Source: Megalopta genalis
Taxonomy: Eukaryota > Arthropoda > Insecta > Hymenoptera > Halictidae
Assembly: GCF_051020955.1 (NCBI RefSeq)
Contig: NC_135018.1
Span: 10,803,439 to 10,867,438, forward strand
Length of the DNA stretch: 64,000 nt
Direction of reading: 5' to 3'
In this document: positions 1 to 14,000 of the stretch, one piece after another
How positions within the stretch are numbered: position 1 is the stretch's first letter
Layout: the number at the start of each line of letters is the position of its first letter
The notes under the pieces: generated by a model
What the model was told of the DNA's origin: nothing
Databases searched by the model: none
Seen by the model: the letters and a program-made list of their open reading frames with translations, nothing else
Made by a program: the position numbers and the translations under genes

Positions 1-433
1 ATTTTTCATTTTATCTTTTATTTATTTCTCGGGCGAACTGAACGCCCGTTGTTGTCGTCAGATGCAGCTACGTTTGTAAACACGAACATGAAAAAACTGT
101 CCGGATCAACGACAGATGAATGTGTACAGTGAACGCGCATTAGTAACCGCGGTATAAGATGGCATAAAAAATAATAGCGCTTTCTTTCAATTTTCTAGTA
201 ACTAAGACTTCGTTTTATGTGGTCAGTAAAGAGCGAAGGCCACATCTGTCCATATATCGAAGCTTTAGTCTTCAGAATAATGGGATATAAGTTCTTCGAT
301 TTTGTATGATTATATTTTGCAAACTGTCATATATTCGATGTAGAGAATTTTTAAATAAGAAATATTAGAAACATGCCTGAAAAAGTGGAATAATACGATA
401 ATAAGACTCTGCGACTAATAATAATAAGACTCA
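1..433. other. AT-rich non-coding sequence
   Basis: No open frame with coding character and no recognisable RNA. It runs directly into the fold-back element that starts at 434. I see nothing else in it. Confidence 0.5.
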
Positions 434-584
434 GCGACTCTGAATAAGTATTATTTTTAATATTAAACTGTATTCAGATGATTGCTATTGTAATAACATT
501 ATTGTAATAACATTGTAATTGTTATTGTAATAACAATCATCTGAACACAGTTTAATATGAAAAATAATACTTATTCAGAGTCGC
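434..584. repeat. 151-bp fold-back (hairpin) element
   Basis: The left arm begins GCGACTCTGAATAAG and the right arm ends CTTATTCAGAGTCGC, an exact reverse complement. Pairing continues inward with few mismatches through a TTTAATATTAAACTG-like block and CAGATGATTG/CAATCATCTG. The centre is made of repeated TATTGTAATAACA units that also pair. The whole segment would fold into one long hairpin. It is either a MITE-like DNA transposon remnant or a hairpin-RNA source. No target-site duplication is obvious. Confidence 0.8.
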
Positions 585-599
585 CGAGGTATTGCTTTC

Positions 600-2170
600 A
601 AATTAGGGTGTATCTCGGAAATTTTCTAAACACCTTCACTTTTGAAATGAAATCCACCTAGGTTGTCGAAATATCACGCTGCGCGCAGCCGCGAGAATAA
701 CAAGCTGATTATTCGAGGAACGCGAGCGAAAGCGTTCATCCCGGCGATGTCGAAACGTATGTACGAAGCCGGGGCATAGCGTGATGAATCGACGGGAACG
801 TTTTTTTAAGATCCGATGAATTATGCAGCCGGTAATCGGCCCGCCGCCGAGAGAAGACCAATTTAACACGACTTAGGCACAATTGTCAGAACTTAGTGTT
901 GTAATTCCTCTCCACGAGATCTCTCTTTGTCGGTCTGGAATTTAGGCAGCAAGCATTGAAACGGCGCTCACGCGTAGGTCGTCCTTTAAAGCATAGTTTG
1001 TTGTCCTCGACATCGAGCAGGGTTCCGTGACCTCTTTGATCGCGGAGACATTCATTTATGCCCCTTTAAACGATGCACGCCTCCCGTTATCATTTACACA
1101 GAGATGCTGTTGAACACGGTAAAAAAACACACACACACGCGCGCGTAAGAAAAGATTGTGCGATCAAGAGATCAAGAGATTCATCTCGGATTCGCGGCTA
1201 ACTCCGTTTCCTTATCGAGACATCGTTAACGGCACTAGCGACCGATCATTTTATTTATACTGCTCTTTGTTATACAAGTTTTGTGGTGCTACGTTCAATA
1301 AAAGTGACGATTAAATAAAAGTGATATATTTAAAAGAAACGAATATTTTGTGTTCATGTTCCGAAGAAGACTGCGCGCAACGAACGAGACGCGATCGCGC
1401 GTAGTGCGATTCTCGTCTTCGATCGTTCGATCTATCCGATGCTGCACACCGCGGACGAGTATTGTCGACGAGATGAATTTTCGGAATAATAGCTGAACGA
1501 GGAATTAAAGAAACGATACGACATTGAATGGGCTTATTGTGCCCGCTTCAATTGGCTCGTTCAGCGTTGAATAGCGTCGATGGCGAATTTAATTAAAGCG
1601 TTACACATTATGGGCCGTGGTAAGCTTCCACGGCCGACAGCTGCGCAGCTCGGCACACAATGTACCGGGCATAAACGTAACGGAACGAAAACTTTACGGA
1701 ATCCTTACTACTTGCTTCTCAATTAGTCGTCCGTCAATTAGCAGCCACGACGCCGAGGTCGCTGCTGAGCGGCGCCGCGGCGCATCCTCGTCGAGGAACA
1801 AGGAAACCGCGCATAAATCGTACAAATTTCAGGCCTAATTCAATGTTTCTCGTATTACCGTAATCACGGCGCAACGCCGGATGCATGCTGCATGCGCGCT
1901 TTAAAACGCGTGCACGCTGTCGCTCACAAATATTTGATCGTTTGCAGCAGCGTTCACGGTTTACAGGAGGGAAGAAAATAAATCGTGCGTCCGATCGTGA
2001 TAGGCTGCTGCTGCGTAAGGGCAGAGTTTACACGAGCATCGAGATCGACGAACAGTGGTTGTCTCTTCTTCTTTTACTAATGGAGAACTACGAAAATTCG
2101 TCCTTGTTTTTAATTAGAAAAACAAGGGAAGATGATCGACATTCGTTTTTTTCGACACTCGTCTGACTCT
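600..2170. other. GC/CpG-rich island without a supported gene
   Basis: Base composition rises well above the AT-rich surroundings, with many CpG dinucleotides. It contains homeodomain-type sites such as TTTAATTAAAGCG near 1,588-1,600. Open frames of up to 93 codons occur on both strands, but none matches a known protein or has a convincing start plus splice signal. I read it as a regulatory island (promoter or enhancer) or the non-coding first exon of a gene outside the window. Function is inferred from composition only. Confidence 0.4.
1128..1146. repeat. (AC)n/(GC)n microsatellite
   Basis: A short run of alternating ACAC followed by GCGCGC inside the GC-rich island. Simple sequence, no other signal. 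Confidence 0.8.
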
Positions 2171-4630
2171 GGCCTAAGTTGTATAAATCATCGTTTGTCA
2201 ATGGCTGTTTGTTTGCATTGTTGATGGACTCGGAATGCAACTTGAAATGCAACGAAAACTGTATATTGAAGGATTAAAAATCTTTGCAACATCGGACTTG
2301 ACAACAAACAATTTTCTTATTTCTCATCTCTTATAAAACAGTTTTAGAAGAATTTTAATCGTTTTCGAATCGCACGATTTTTTTGTAAATGCTAGATGAT
2401 ATAGCTTATAGCGGGTCCAAGTCATCCTACTGTTAATCATTATCTTCGAAAAGTATCGTTTAAGAGTCGAGAAGTTTATAACGGACGAGCGGTTGCTCGA
2501 TTATTTAAATTCAATGACAGTATCATTCAGATGTTTATTTTCAATGAACTAAAATTAATTTTTGATTTATGTTACAAACTCAGCATGTACTTGTAAAATG
2601 TTTAGGAAAATTAAAGTTTGTGTTCCTATGTATTTTTACAAAATTCACAGTCTAAAAGTGAAGTCTATAGAAGGCGTTCTGTACAAACATGATTTATAAG
2701 GAAACCTTATATGTATTATGATTTTATCGTTTGTCTTTGATTATTCGTCTATTAATTTTAATTACTAGGAACTATGCGTATAATAATACAGACTGCACTG
2801 TAAAAATTAACGAGCACAGGTTCGGTAGACTTTTACAAACGATTTACTTTAGCAATGGTTACATGTATGTGATCATAGTAAAAGTAATAATAAAGCTTGG
2901 TTCACGAGCAAGTATTCGCATAAGACGAGGTACGTGCAATTACGCCTGCATATTTATTTATTTCTAAATCATAATGAGAAACAACTTGCTCGTGACGGGG
3001 TTCAATGAATAGAAACAAATACTTGCCACAGGCATCTGTTTGAAAAATATTCCAGTCAACAGCTGGGAAGTGGTTACATCCTCGTTTTAACGAACAAACG
3101 GTCAATTGATTCGAGTTGTTACTGTTTAACCTTTTGTGTTTTAATAACGGATCTTAATAACTAGTCGAGTCGCGACGTTAAATAACACTGTGATGAAACG
3201 AGCAGTTCTTCACGTTTCAATTACAACTCTTGCCGATGTATTTAATTACTTGTTCATTACATATACAGTTCAGCTAATGAAGCACAGTAGAGAGACCCTC
3301 TTATTCGAACACTTATTTTTACGATATTCTGATATACAAATGTTCTATTATCTAATCATTTTATTTATTTAGATACATTATCACCCAATAGAGAACTTGA
3401 ATGAAATTTGTTGATAATAGAATGTTTTGGTATCAAAGTATATCACAAAAATAAACCTCCATGTAAGAGAATCTCTACTGTATTCAATTTCTCTTGTCCT
3501 TTTCTATAAGATTTATCGCAATACCGATGAATCTATATCATTAACCAGATTAATATGTTCTTAGTTATTTGCAATTTGTTACTTCTGTTTGACAATTATT
3601 ATTTATTAATACTTTAAACCAGTTGAGTTATTTAGAAAATACGGAATTAATTAAATAGCAAGTGCAAAAAACGGAAAAATTTTAGTAACTGTAAAAAATA
3701 CATTCTAATTGAATGATTTATATCGATCCATAGTACAACGAAGTATAACACCTTATTTCTCTCTGTATCTCTATTTTGTAAATCTCGTGACTTAATGCTC
3801 TAACGATTCTTGAAGCGTAGCAACAAACATAACAAGTCATAACAAACTCTCGGTATCGTAACACATTTATGTCATATCGTGGTAATTCTATAAAAGGTAT
3901 TGTATCAATGCATTAAACCTGACACTCTGTATATTAGAAAATCAATTAACGAACTTTGATTAATTGTAATCGGAATATTCTATTTTTTCTGTTTTATTTC
4001 CAGTCCTGTATACTCTATTCATTGACGTTATTCATTTTTGCACGTTAAAATTTTAATATAAAACGATTTATCCTCGTTTCCATTAACGTTGCTATAGCAT
4101 AATTCTTACAATAAATTTTAAGCAGAGGCTTCAATTTGGTAGAATGATACATCGTGAGTAATGCCCATATACGATACGAAAGCCATTGCATATATTCGTG
4201 ACGAAAGAGAACTCGGAAAAATAAGGAAACAAGTCTTGCTAAATTTACTGTGCGTAAAAACAATCGTGCTTTTAAAAAAGTGGTTTACAGAGCCATATTT
4301 GTTCAACCCGATTTAGTTATTGCATTAAAATTTCATTCCCGGCTAAGTTCAGTAGCACTTCTTTGTTCTTAATAATTTCTCTGATATAGAACGAGACAGT
4401 TTTTCTTTCTTGTATGTCTTCATCAACGGAAGACTCGTATTTTGTTTCGATTTAGAAGAAAAATGAAGAAAATTTATATTTATTAAAATATGTACGAAGT
4501 CTTCACCACGAGACCAATTCGTTGTTGTAATGCAAGGGGTTAAGAAAGTAACTCGATGAATTGTTTTCATCGCATATTATCTGCATTATCGCGGAAGTTT
4601 CGCAAACGCGGTGCAATCGAGAAGAGAAAA
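2171..4630. other. AT-rich intergenic sequence
   Basis: The open frames are short and AT-driven, and none shows conserved protein sequence. No RNA gene or long repeat was recognised. Confidence 0.45.
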
Positions 4631-4652
4631 AGAGAGAGAGAGAGAGAGAGAG
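4631..4652. repeat. (GA)n microsatellite
   Basis: An uninterrupted AG/GA dinucleotide run of about 11 units. It lies in a purine-rich segment that creates spurious Ser/Leu-rich open frames on the minus strand. Confidence 0.9.
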
Positions 4653-5040
4653 CTTGCCTTCGACGGAATCGGCAGAAGCTCGACAGTTCCTCCCGCAAGC
4701 TTTATTCGCGTAGACAAATAAACCGCGAGACAAGCGTGCAGTCTGGACTTTCTCCCGAGCATCGTGTTGAACGCGATGAAGAGGAAACTGAAGGGAGGAA
4801 AAAGAAGACAATGTATATGAACAAGTAAGAGTGCGAATGAAAACGAAACAGAATGCGCTGATGGAGCCTGTATATAATGAACGCGTGCTGTATTTATATA
4901 TTATACACAGAAAACACACACACCTACATAAAAAAATATATATATAGGCGACGTTATATATTTACGTCGTCTAAAGAAAGGAAACATAACTGTAAAACAC
5001 TAAAGAAAGTAACATTGCCGAAAAGGTAACCGTAATATAC

Positions 5041-5191
5041 TAGACTGCGGATTTTACGCATTTATGAGGGTTCCCGCGATTTGAAACAGCCGAAAGATTT
5101 GAAGAATTTCAGAATGACGAGTTTTAGTTTTTCTTAGACTATTCTTTCGATGCGGATCATTTTTTTATGATGCACATAGATCCGCAGTCTA
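5041..5191. mobile_element. 151-bp MITE-like element with TAGACTGCGGAT termini
   Basis: TAGACTGCGGAT at 5,041-5,052 is mirrored exactly by ATCCGCAGTCTA at 5,180-5,191, giving 12-bp perfect inverted ends. Similarity continues weakly inward (cgcattt against tgcatc). The same motif recurs near 59,475 and 61,546, which supports a dispersed repeat family. No transposase frame lies between the ends, so it is non-autonomous at best. The flanking duplication is not clear. Confidence 0.6.
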
Positions 5192-8100
5192 ATCGTCACG
5201 CTGATGTTACCCGTAAATAACTGCCAGAAATGACACAAGTTTAGCCTAGCCACGTCTGCGATGTAACGCGAACCTGAAGACGAACGATCAACACTGTTAG
5301 TTCGCTGATTCGTGCCAATTGTTTTAGAATGGAACTTGAAACTCGCTTTGTAATCACATAATGTCCTATCCTGGCATCTTAACGGCCTCTTTTCTAGCAG
5401 AATCGCGCCCAAATTTGTTTCGGCTTCCGCTCTTTGCAAAAAACATCGCCGGACGTGAAATTAGTTTTGAAACAACGATTGGAAATTGTAAGACTAAATT
5501 GTCCTAAGAAATGTAACGAGTATGGTTCAGAACCATCCTGGGTGCATTCAATTTTTCTTACATACGGTTTTACACATGAATATTGGTAACTTTCTTTTAT
5601 AAAATGATTTCTCTTTAATAAAATAATTGAACATTATAAATTCGTTAATTCAGAACGTTTGCAACATACATGGAATAAAACAGTTCGTACGTTCATTACA
5701 CATGACCACGATGGAGCAAGTCGAAATGTTGTCGAATAATTTTTAAACATGTCTTTATTTGATTTTCCAAAAAACATTTACGCCATTCCGTTGTGTCGTC
5801 GTAGAAATTTCTGCGCGTGTATAGAAAATGGAACACAATTTCGAATCCAATAAATGTACACTTTATAAATGTATTTATAATAGTATATATCATAGTACTT
5901 TATAGTACATTTATACTTTAAAGTTAATATTTAAATTGATTTTTCAATTCAATTGGGATACAGAAATGAAAGTTATTTATATTCATTTTCAGAGCTGTTT
6001 GGGACCTCTTCTACGCTATTTTCTTGAGTGATCTAATATTTTCACGTAAACGGCTCTTATACCTTCCTCCATGGATCTTATAGACCGTTATCGAGTATTA
6101 TAACTGCCAAAGATTGATGTTTCAAAACTAATTTAACGTCTGATAAATATCACTTGTCAAATTACGGTCGCGCAAACATTGAAGTAACGGGCGTCGTCAC
6201 CGTGAAGATCGTTTTAATGAAGCTTGTGGCTGGTGTTGAGCGAACGTTGGTTTTGTCATCCCTTATTTCTCTCACAAATGAATAAATAATAGATGTCTGC
6301 ATGATGAAGATTGATCGTGGCGAAATAGCGATCTTTTTGTACAGGTAACTTCGTTATTACGCGGAGTTATTTCTAGAAGTTGTGCCATGTCAACTTGTGT
6401 TATGGGAAACTGAACTAACGCAGATGATACAGTTGAATTTCAAACACTAATAAAATACTGTTCACGTCTCCTTGATTTCGTAATTGTAATAAATGATATG
6501 TTTATTAAATATATGATGTATTGTTATGCGTGAACATATGCAATAATGTTAATTAATATGCGTTAAAATTTTTCTTTTATTATCGAGTATACATATGTTC
6601 GCATAACATACAATTTGTATAATAAGCATTTCATTCTGCAAATATTTTTCAACTTAATTGACACTTTTACCAAGAAATCTGCTACTTATTTCATGTTAAG
6701 AGATCTTAACGTATCTTATATTGTTACAAAGTTGAACTCTATTTTTATGCTTTTCTCTATGTTGAAAAGATAACGTTGTTTATATAGAAATGTTGTACTA
6801 TAAAGAAGTTGCCTAAATCTATGACGTTGTTTGTATTTTACAGTCAACGTTGAGTTGCTGAAATTATATCTTCATCTTAGAAAGTAAATTATTGAACAGA
6901 CGATTACGTTTTTCATATAAGAATACGAAAAAATCGATAGACGTTTGAAGATTAATTATATAGATCGATAAACGGAAATTCATTTTGTTTACTGTCAGTT
7001 TGTTATTAATTACATATGCTTTATCGAAAGAAAATAAAGATTCATGAAAAATGGACCGAATTCAACGTTCGTATAGCCACACCCAGCCAAATATGTAAAA
7101 TATAAGAATAACTACATCGATAGATGTAAGTAGGAACGTTGCAACGTTTGCAATCCGACGTATCCGTTGCAACATTATCAAACATAACGTCTGTTATAAA
7201 AACGCTAATGTGACCGTACGTTAACCCTTTATGTCCTGAAGATATTTTGAAGTGTACTATTTTCATTTAAAATGCTGCTATAAGCCAAATACAGTTATTA
7301 TAAATTTGATTCAGCTACATTTGAACTCCACATTTACACTTAACTATTGTAAAAGACGTTTGCAATTAATTTGATTACATCTCGTCTGAAAAATATTCCG
7401 TTGTAATAAATATTACATGAAACAGAGATAGCGAAGTGACATATAATTCAGGGCATAAAGGTACAACTCGAATGAGAAGTGGTGTTATATTAAACCGTAA
7501 TGCAACCGAGATGTTTTGCGACCGCACAATGTTGGATTTTCCTCTGATTTCTCGATTACACTATGTAAGTCCACGTGATACTAATTGAAATTTGAAAAAG
7601 CAACGATAAAGTTGACTCGAAAAGTTGGCTTTATTCCCAACGATCGTTGCAACGAATCTCCTAAAACGAGTTCGAAAGTATTCTATTCCATATTCGAGAA
7701 TTTCAGATCGGTGTTTTCGAGTTTGTAAATATATAAATGGACGTAAATAAAAAAAGTGTTAAAACTGGATTATCTGTGCGTGTATTGTCTGGAGTCAATG
7801 TTGTATTTGAAATGTACTCGAGGTGTGCATGTAACATACTGCGTCTGATTAACATTTATTTTAACTTTATTTATTACATTAGCATATTATACTGAAGAAA
7901 GTTACAATTGATTATAATAAACTTACTGACAGAAAGAAGTTTTCTGTTCATCATCGTTATAAGCACCGGTGTTTTACTTGAGAAACACGTTTATTGAAAA
8001 TCATCGGTCACAAATGAAAAGTTATTTCATTTGGAAGCATGTATATGAACATGATTTTCATTGGTTCTTGTAAACATTCTGCAGCCAATACAATTTTTTC

Positions 8101-10239
8101 AATTAAATTTCCTAATGTCATTTTTCATATTTCCAGCACTTCGTGATTAAGTTCATTATTCTTACTTTTTTTATAATGAAATACTCTTGCCCACACAAAA
8201 TTGTAATTATTTCACACTGAAAATAATACCATGTATTCTGGAAAAGTCAGTTTAAAACGTTGACTTAAGCGAAAATATTTTGTTCTAAGTTCTCGGCTTT
8301 TTATATCGAGTACTTTTTGGAGATATTATATCGCAGTCTGTAAATTATTGACAAGAAACTTCTATAGGAGAAAGAAAGCTGTCACAATGCAACGGAAAAC
8401 ATAAGGAGGCCAATGTCGACTGTACAAAAAACCAGTGTATCCTTGGCAAGAAGTGTTTGATCGAACTTTCTTATCCGTTATTGTAGGACCAAGAAAGTTA
8501 TTTTGTTGTTGATGAAGAAAATATACCAAATTAGGTGTCCTTAAATAAATGAAATATTAATGCAGAAATATAATTTCTATTGTTGTTTCCTCTAATCAGC
8601 GTATTAATAGTATTATAATATTATTCCAAGCCAACTTACATTTTACAACTTACTTATTTGTTTTATACAATTCTCACAAAAAAGCAAGAAAATTGTTTAC
8701 TCTTAAATTACTATTTAATTTTCAATAAAGTATGCAAATAATGTTCCACGATAATGGCTTAACTTTTGCTCTTTTAATATTAAAATGTAATATATTTTAG
8801 GTTTTATTATGCACACAAAGTTAACCCACTTGAATTTTGATCTTTTCGTTTCTGCTCTATCTCGGCAAATTCTCTTCGCATTGAAGTTAAAGAAAAATAC
8901 TTTCTCTCGAAGTTTTGTACTTGCAACAACTACAATAAATTCATAGTTGCACATTTGAAATATATGCTCATTAGACACACAAGAAAGTTGATGGTGCTGT
9001 ATCGATATAATATTGTGTAACGCGTAAATCAATCGTTTATTAAATTAAATGTCGATTTCTTAGGTAACATGCGCGTACAAGTCTTGTGAAATCGGATCAC
9101 GGTAATTACAAGGCTGGTCGTTTTGATCAAGCGTCGATAGCTGTCCTCGAAATGGTCCATTGGCTTGTTGGAGAAAAAAGATATAGAGCCCCAGTAAGAA
9201 GTCCAACTTGTTTCGTTAATGTTCCTGAAACGATGGATACATGTACCACGCTTATTAAATTTTTTGCTAGACTTCGAGTTCGATTTTGCCAGCTTTCCCA
9301 TTACCTTAATTCTTATTTCACCTTTCTTTTTGCTTTTACGGTACAGCAGAGTATTCCTCGTATATTCCAAGCTACTCTATGCAGAATACAGTTATTATTC
9401 ATATAACAGTTTTTAAAATACATAAGAAATTTTCATAAATGTCACATCAAAACAGTGCTTACGCTGATAAGTAAGATGCTTTTGTAAATCAACTCCTAAT
9501 ATCTAAACTAACTTTATACTAGACTTTCTTATTTTAATGGGCGCTGAACGGTTTAATATTCTCCGTAAAATATTCATCAAAACTTAATTAAGAATGCTGT
9601 ATACATTCACATTTTTCAGATATACGATCACGAATTTTTTCATCCAATATTGCATGGATTACTCCTCTCCACAACAGCATATTAAGGTAATATTTCGTGC
9701 ATCGATACTTATTAATTTATTACTTACTCAAGCTAGCAAACGATCATATTAAATATGTAAGCAAATAAGTATCTCAATACACGTGATATTTTAATAAATA
9801 TTTTAGATGATCGTCTGATATTCTAGAAATGAAAGAAATCTGTTAACACTTATTTTCGTCTAGCTGCACAAGGTCGTGAATAAAACTATTTCGTTTTACA
9901 TAACGCTTTTATTTTTTGTATTATATTAACATAACAATTTTTATGTTTGGTATATGCGATGATAAAACCTTACTTGCACGACCGTAACATAGGAAACAGT
10001 GCGCACAATCGTCTACAGCAGTTGTCGGGTAGACAACAAACACGTAGCTCTTATTAACATTAATCCTACCGTACCGATCAAAATGGCACAGAGATCTCAC
10101 ATTTCTTATTTTCTAATCATTTAGATTACTTATGGGCAAGTATTAAATAAATTGTTCTCCATGGACATACATCGAAACAAAATACTAAATAAACAAGTTT
10201 TGATTACATTTGCAAAGTAATATAAACTAGGCACTTTTA
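5192..10239. other. AT-rich intergenic sequence
   Basis: Mostly low-GC DNA with no supported gene. A better-balanced patch at about 9,080-9,340 carries overlapping open frames on both strands (up to 113 codons), but neither is recognisable and no splice pattern supports them. It may be an old pseudogene fragment or a conserved non-coding element. Confidence 0.4.
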
Positions 10240-11030
10240 GCGCTCGGTAGAATTAGTGTTAATGTTCGCTCAAATCAAAAACCGGTGGGCGTGTAGACGT
10301 TAGCACTTTGACGGCCGCGCTTCTCACAGGAAATCCTTTAGCATACCGCCGCCAATCGCTGCAAACACTGTTCTTTATCTGATAAAGCTACTGGAATACA
10401 TATACTTGACGTTTTGAAACTAGTAAAACTATCGTTAATTCCAATGTCGTGGTATGAGTATTTACAATGAAAATCGACGGGTGTACTCCGTGAACACGTG
10501 TGAAGGAGTGACACCGAGCCGACACAGAACGCTGGTAAGAGGTGCGAACGAAGATCACGCATACATGACACTGGCCGTCAAAGTAAAATAGTACGCAAAA
10601 CCGCGACAAATGAGGTACATCGAAGGAACATGAGCGTGACACAGACGTTGCATCTGATACGAAACGGTTAACGCTTGGTTGACGCGGGTATATGTGTCGT
10701 TGTCGTGTTAATTTCAGGTACCGAAAATCGTCCGCGGAAGTCCGACATAACGTTAACGAGGATCTACCTAGATCCTATCAAACAAGGTACAACCGAGAGC
10801 TTCCGCCTCGTGTTCGCGATTCCATTCGCGCGGCAACGATGGACATTAACACGAATCACATCTGTTTGCAGTTCTAACTGGCTCTCTAATGATAAACAAT
10901 CTAATTTAATTACAAAATATAAAATACAGTTTTGTAACACGTCATGTTGCAATTCCAAGAGAAAGTAAATTAAAAGAACGAAGGCTCTGTAACATCGACG
11001 GTCTACGACGTAGACTCTACGTTACAGTAA
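10240..11030. other. GC-enriched patch just downstream of IPMK
   Basis: Composition is richer in G+C and CpG than the flanks. It lies immediately 3' of the IPMK stop codon, so part of it (about 10,900-11,036) is probably IPMK 3' untranslated region on the minus strand. The remainder may be the promoter or non-coding exon of another gene. The several 60-97-codon frames overlap on both strands and are not recognisable, so I do not call a gene. Confidence 0.35.
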
Positions 11031-11036
11031 GCAGAA

Positions 11037-14000
11037 TTATGCAGTGCTGTCCTTAGGGATCAAGAACATCTCGACGAGCTTGATCAAGTTCTCGATGCCC
11101 TCTAGATAGTTTACATCGAGCGTGTTCCGGTCCTCGGTCGGGAAGACATGGGTGAAATCGATCATGTTGATCCGGACCCAGTTCAGCTTCTCCTCTGAAG
11201 AGATGCTGAGCTCGCTGAGCAAGGCGTCGTAATCCTTCTTCACCTGGACGATATCGTCCTCGTAATTGTGCCCATAGGAGTGTGTCCGACAGAGCCTGTC
11301 CGCTCTGAAATCGGAACTGCAGGATACGCTTCTGTTCATGGGATTTTCTTTACCCGTAGACTCGCACTCGGTGCTCAAACTGATACTCCGTTTGATGTAG
11401 TGTACTCTCTCGGTCGTCTGGTTTCTATCTTTTCTATCTGTTTCAACGAAGCTCGTCCCGGGGTCGCGGCTGACCTCGGTCGCATCTTTGAACACATTCG
11501 TCACGGTCGCGTGATTGATCCCGGTGGAGAACGAATTGGCCGGTTTGTCGATGTTCAGGCTATTCGGGTGCAAGTAATTTCGCAATTTTTTCGCGTCATA
11601 TGCCACCAACAGAGAACTAGAATAAAAGCGGAACAGCCGCTGGGTACGAAAGAATAGTAAGATCTTCCACAGGAAAGAGAGAAGCTGCACGATCAATTGA
11701 CGGCAAGGCGGTCTTTCTGGACTTATGTTCAGGAACAATTTCAGCGCTACGCAGGAAAAAAACGGACTGTTCGATGTACTTAATCAAGACAAATTATGTG
11801 TTGTGTTCTGGAGGTTCATTTCCCATACATAGTACTGTTCAGAATTATTCGGGCTCAGCAGAGGTTTTCTGCTTTCCTCTGATTTGGGAAAGTAAATTCA
11901 AATATCGCTGCTGGCAGAAATCGTTACTTAGTGGAATTACTATGATTAATTTCGATGATTATCATTGCACTTTTACGACCAAAGACAGATATTTTTGCAT
12001 TCTGATTAGCCATCGCTACGGACTAATAATACATTTATTATTTCTGTAATCTCTTATTATACTCCTTCGATTACGATGATCAAAATATTTTTGTATGCAA
12101 TTTATATCGTATCAAAGTACGAATAGGCTGCAAATAATATTTTTCGACCAAGGTCATCTTCCTCTAGCCATCGAAGGTCATCGATGTTTTTCTCGTCAGT
12201 AAATAAACTTTCCCCTGTCTATAGCATCGATTTGTATTTGACGATATTAATAACATGACCTTAACGTGACCTCTGACTCCAAAATTCATTGATAGGTAAT
12301 AAAACATCGGTGACCTCCGAAACCTTGAGAAGACTAGTTAGTATGAAAGCATGGTTTGTACCATCACAACTGAAATCAGAAGATCATTTTTCTGATTTAA
12401 ATAAATGTCATAATATTGTTTATTGCTGCTTATGTCTTCCACATTCCTCTTAACTATCGATTTTGGTTTAATAAAGATATTGTTAAAAATATAGATGAAG
12501 TAAGTGCCTGAGACATCTAGTTTGCTATATTTTTATCTTTGTTAAATCAAGATCGATAATTTAGTGGACTCAGCTTACTATAATTATTAAACAAATAAAG
12601 GCATTTCTATTTGGTTTCAGTTTCTTGAGATTTATACTCGATGTATATTTTGCTCAGAGATTAGGGGTCTGTTAATAAGATAAAACATGAATTACCTGCC
12701 GTAAAAGATACCAGAAAAGTCCGATAATGTTACAAAACCGTAAGCGGCTGCTCGAAGATTAAATTAAAATGATTTCAAAATCAAGGAAATGAACTGTACT
12801 TCGTATGAGGAGCATAAGCAAAGAAATTACTGGAAGTATGCAATGAGATGGCCAACAAGAAACGTCAATAAAACTGGAAGGATAAGTGCCAAACGTTTTT
12901 TACAACGATGATTAATTAAGAATAAATATCGTTATCAAAGTATAATATAATCTACAAGCTTGCATTTAAAGCGGTTGTAATTTTAAAGTGTGTCCATTTG
13001 GATGTTTAAAACCATTTAAATAATTGTGAACAGTACTATGCATTTGTTCCTTAAATAAACGATGTATGGGCAAGACAATTATGCTTACGTAACTATCGAA
13101 TTCTTAGACAAGCATTTTGTATTATGACTAGAGAAGTATAACTACCCGAAAAAATCCTCTATTTGGCCGAAAGTTTGGACCCTTTCATAAATCAGTCGAG
13201 ACAAGGCTGCGCTTATTTAATTATTACAATTGCATTGATTTATGAATATTTAGTGGCTATATTGCAAAATGTCAGTTGCGAGTTAAAACGAAAGCCACGT
13301 AACATAATTGTACTAAAAATTAATGAAAGGTTCAAAAATGTTGGCCAATATATGGTGTTAGAGTAAAAAATTAAAACTAAAATTAAAACTAAAAATTAAA
13401 ACTAAAAATTAAAAAATTAAAGAAACAAAAACCGATTGAAACGGTTTTTCTTTAAAAGCTATTAAACGCCAGCTTAATTAGTTTCAAAAGCTTTATTCAG
13501 CCTAAATTTTATTAGCTCACCGTGTATATAAATTTCCTATTGTAAAATTATGCACTTCATTTTTGTGACCTTTCATTAACGAATAAAACATTTAAATAAA
13601 TTTCAGCAAAACTCTATTGACGTGTACGTTCAAATGCTAACTAAACGTTGCATGCAATCGTTACCTCCGAAATTTCGTGAGATAGTGCCAACGTCACTTT
13701 ATATTCTTTTTTAGTAAAATGTATTATTTATATACTATCACGAAGAAATTAAAAGTTATAAAACCTAATTAATATTGTGTGTCACTGTATCAAAATGATA
13801 TACCGCAATGTTCAGTCTACAGTAACTATGTAATTAAGTTTTGAATATTTTAAAAAATTTTAATAGAGGAAGATACCGGAATACATCCATAATCCAAAAT
13901 ATAATAAAAATAGCACGGATCTTAATTTCCTGTTATTTTAACCATTTCTGTCATTATGTGACTCACAATTTCTTAAATATCTCACTGTGAATTAAATTAT

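Noticed and set aside
4503..4919. 138-codon minus-strand open frame
   Set aside because: Includes the translated (GA)n microsatellite and AT-rich flanks. No recognisable domain, and an opposing 90-codon frame covers the same bases.
11268..11657. 129-codon plus-strand frame opposite IPMK exon 4
   Set aside because: A shadow of the real IPMK coding exon on the minus strand.
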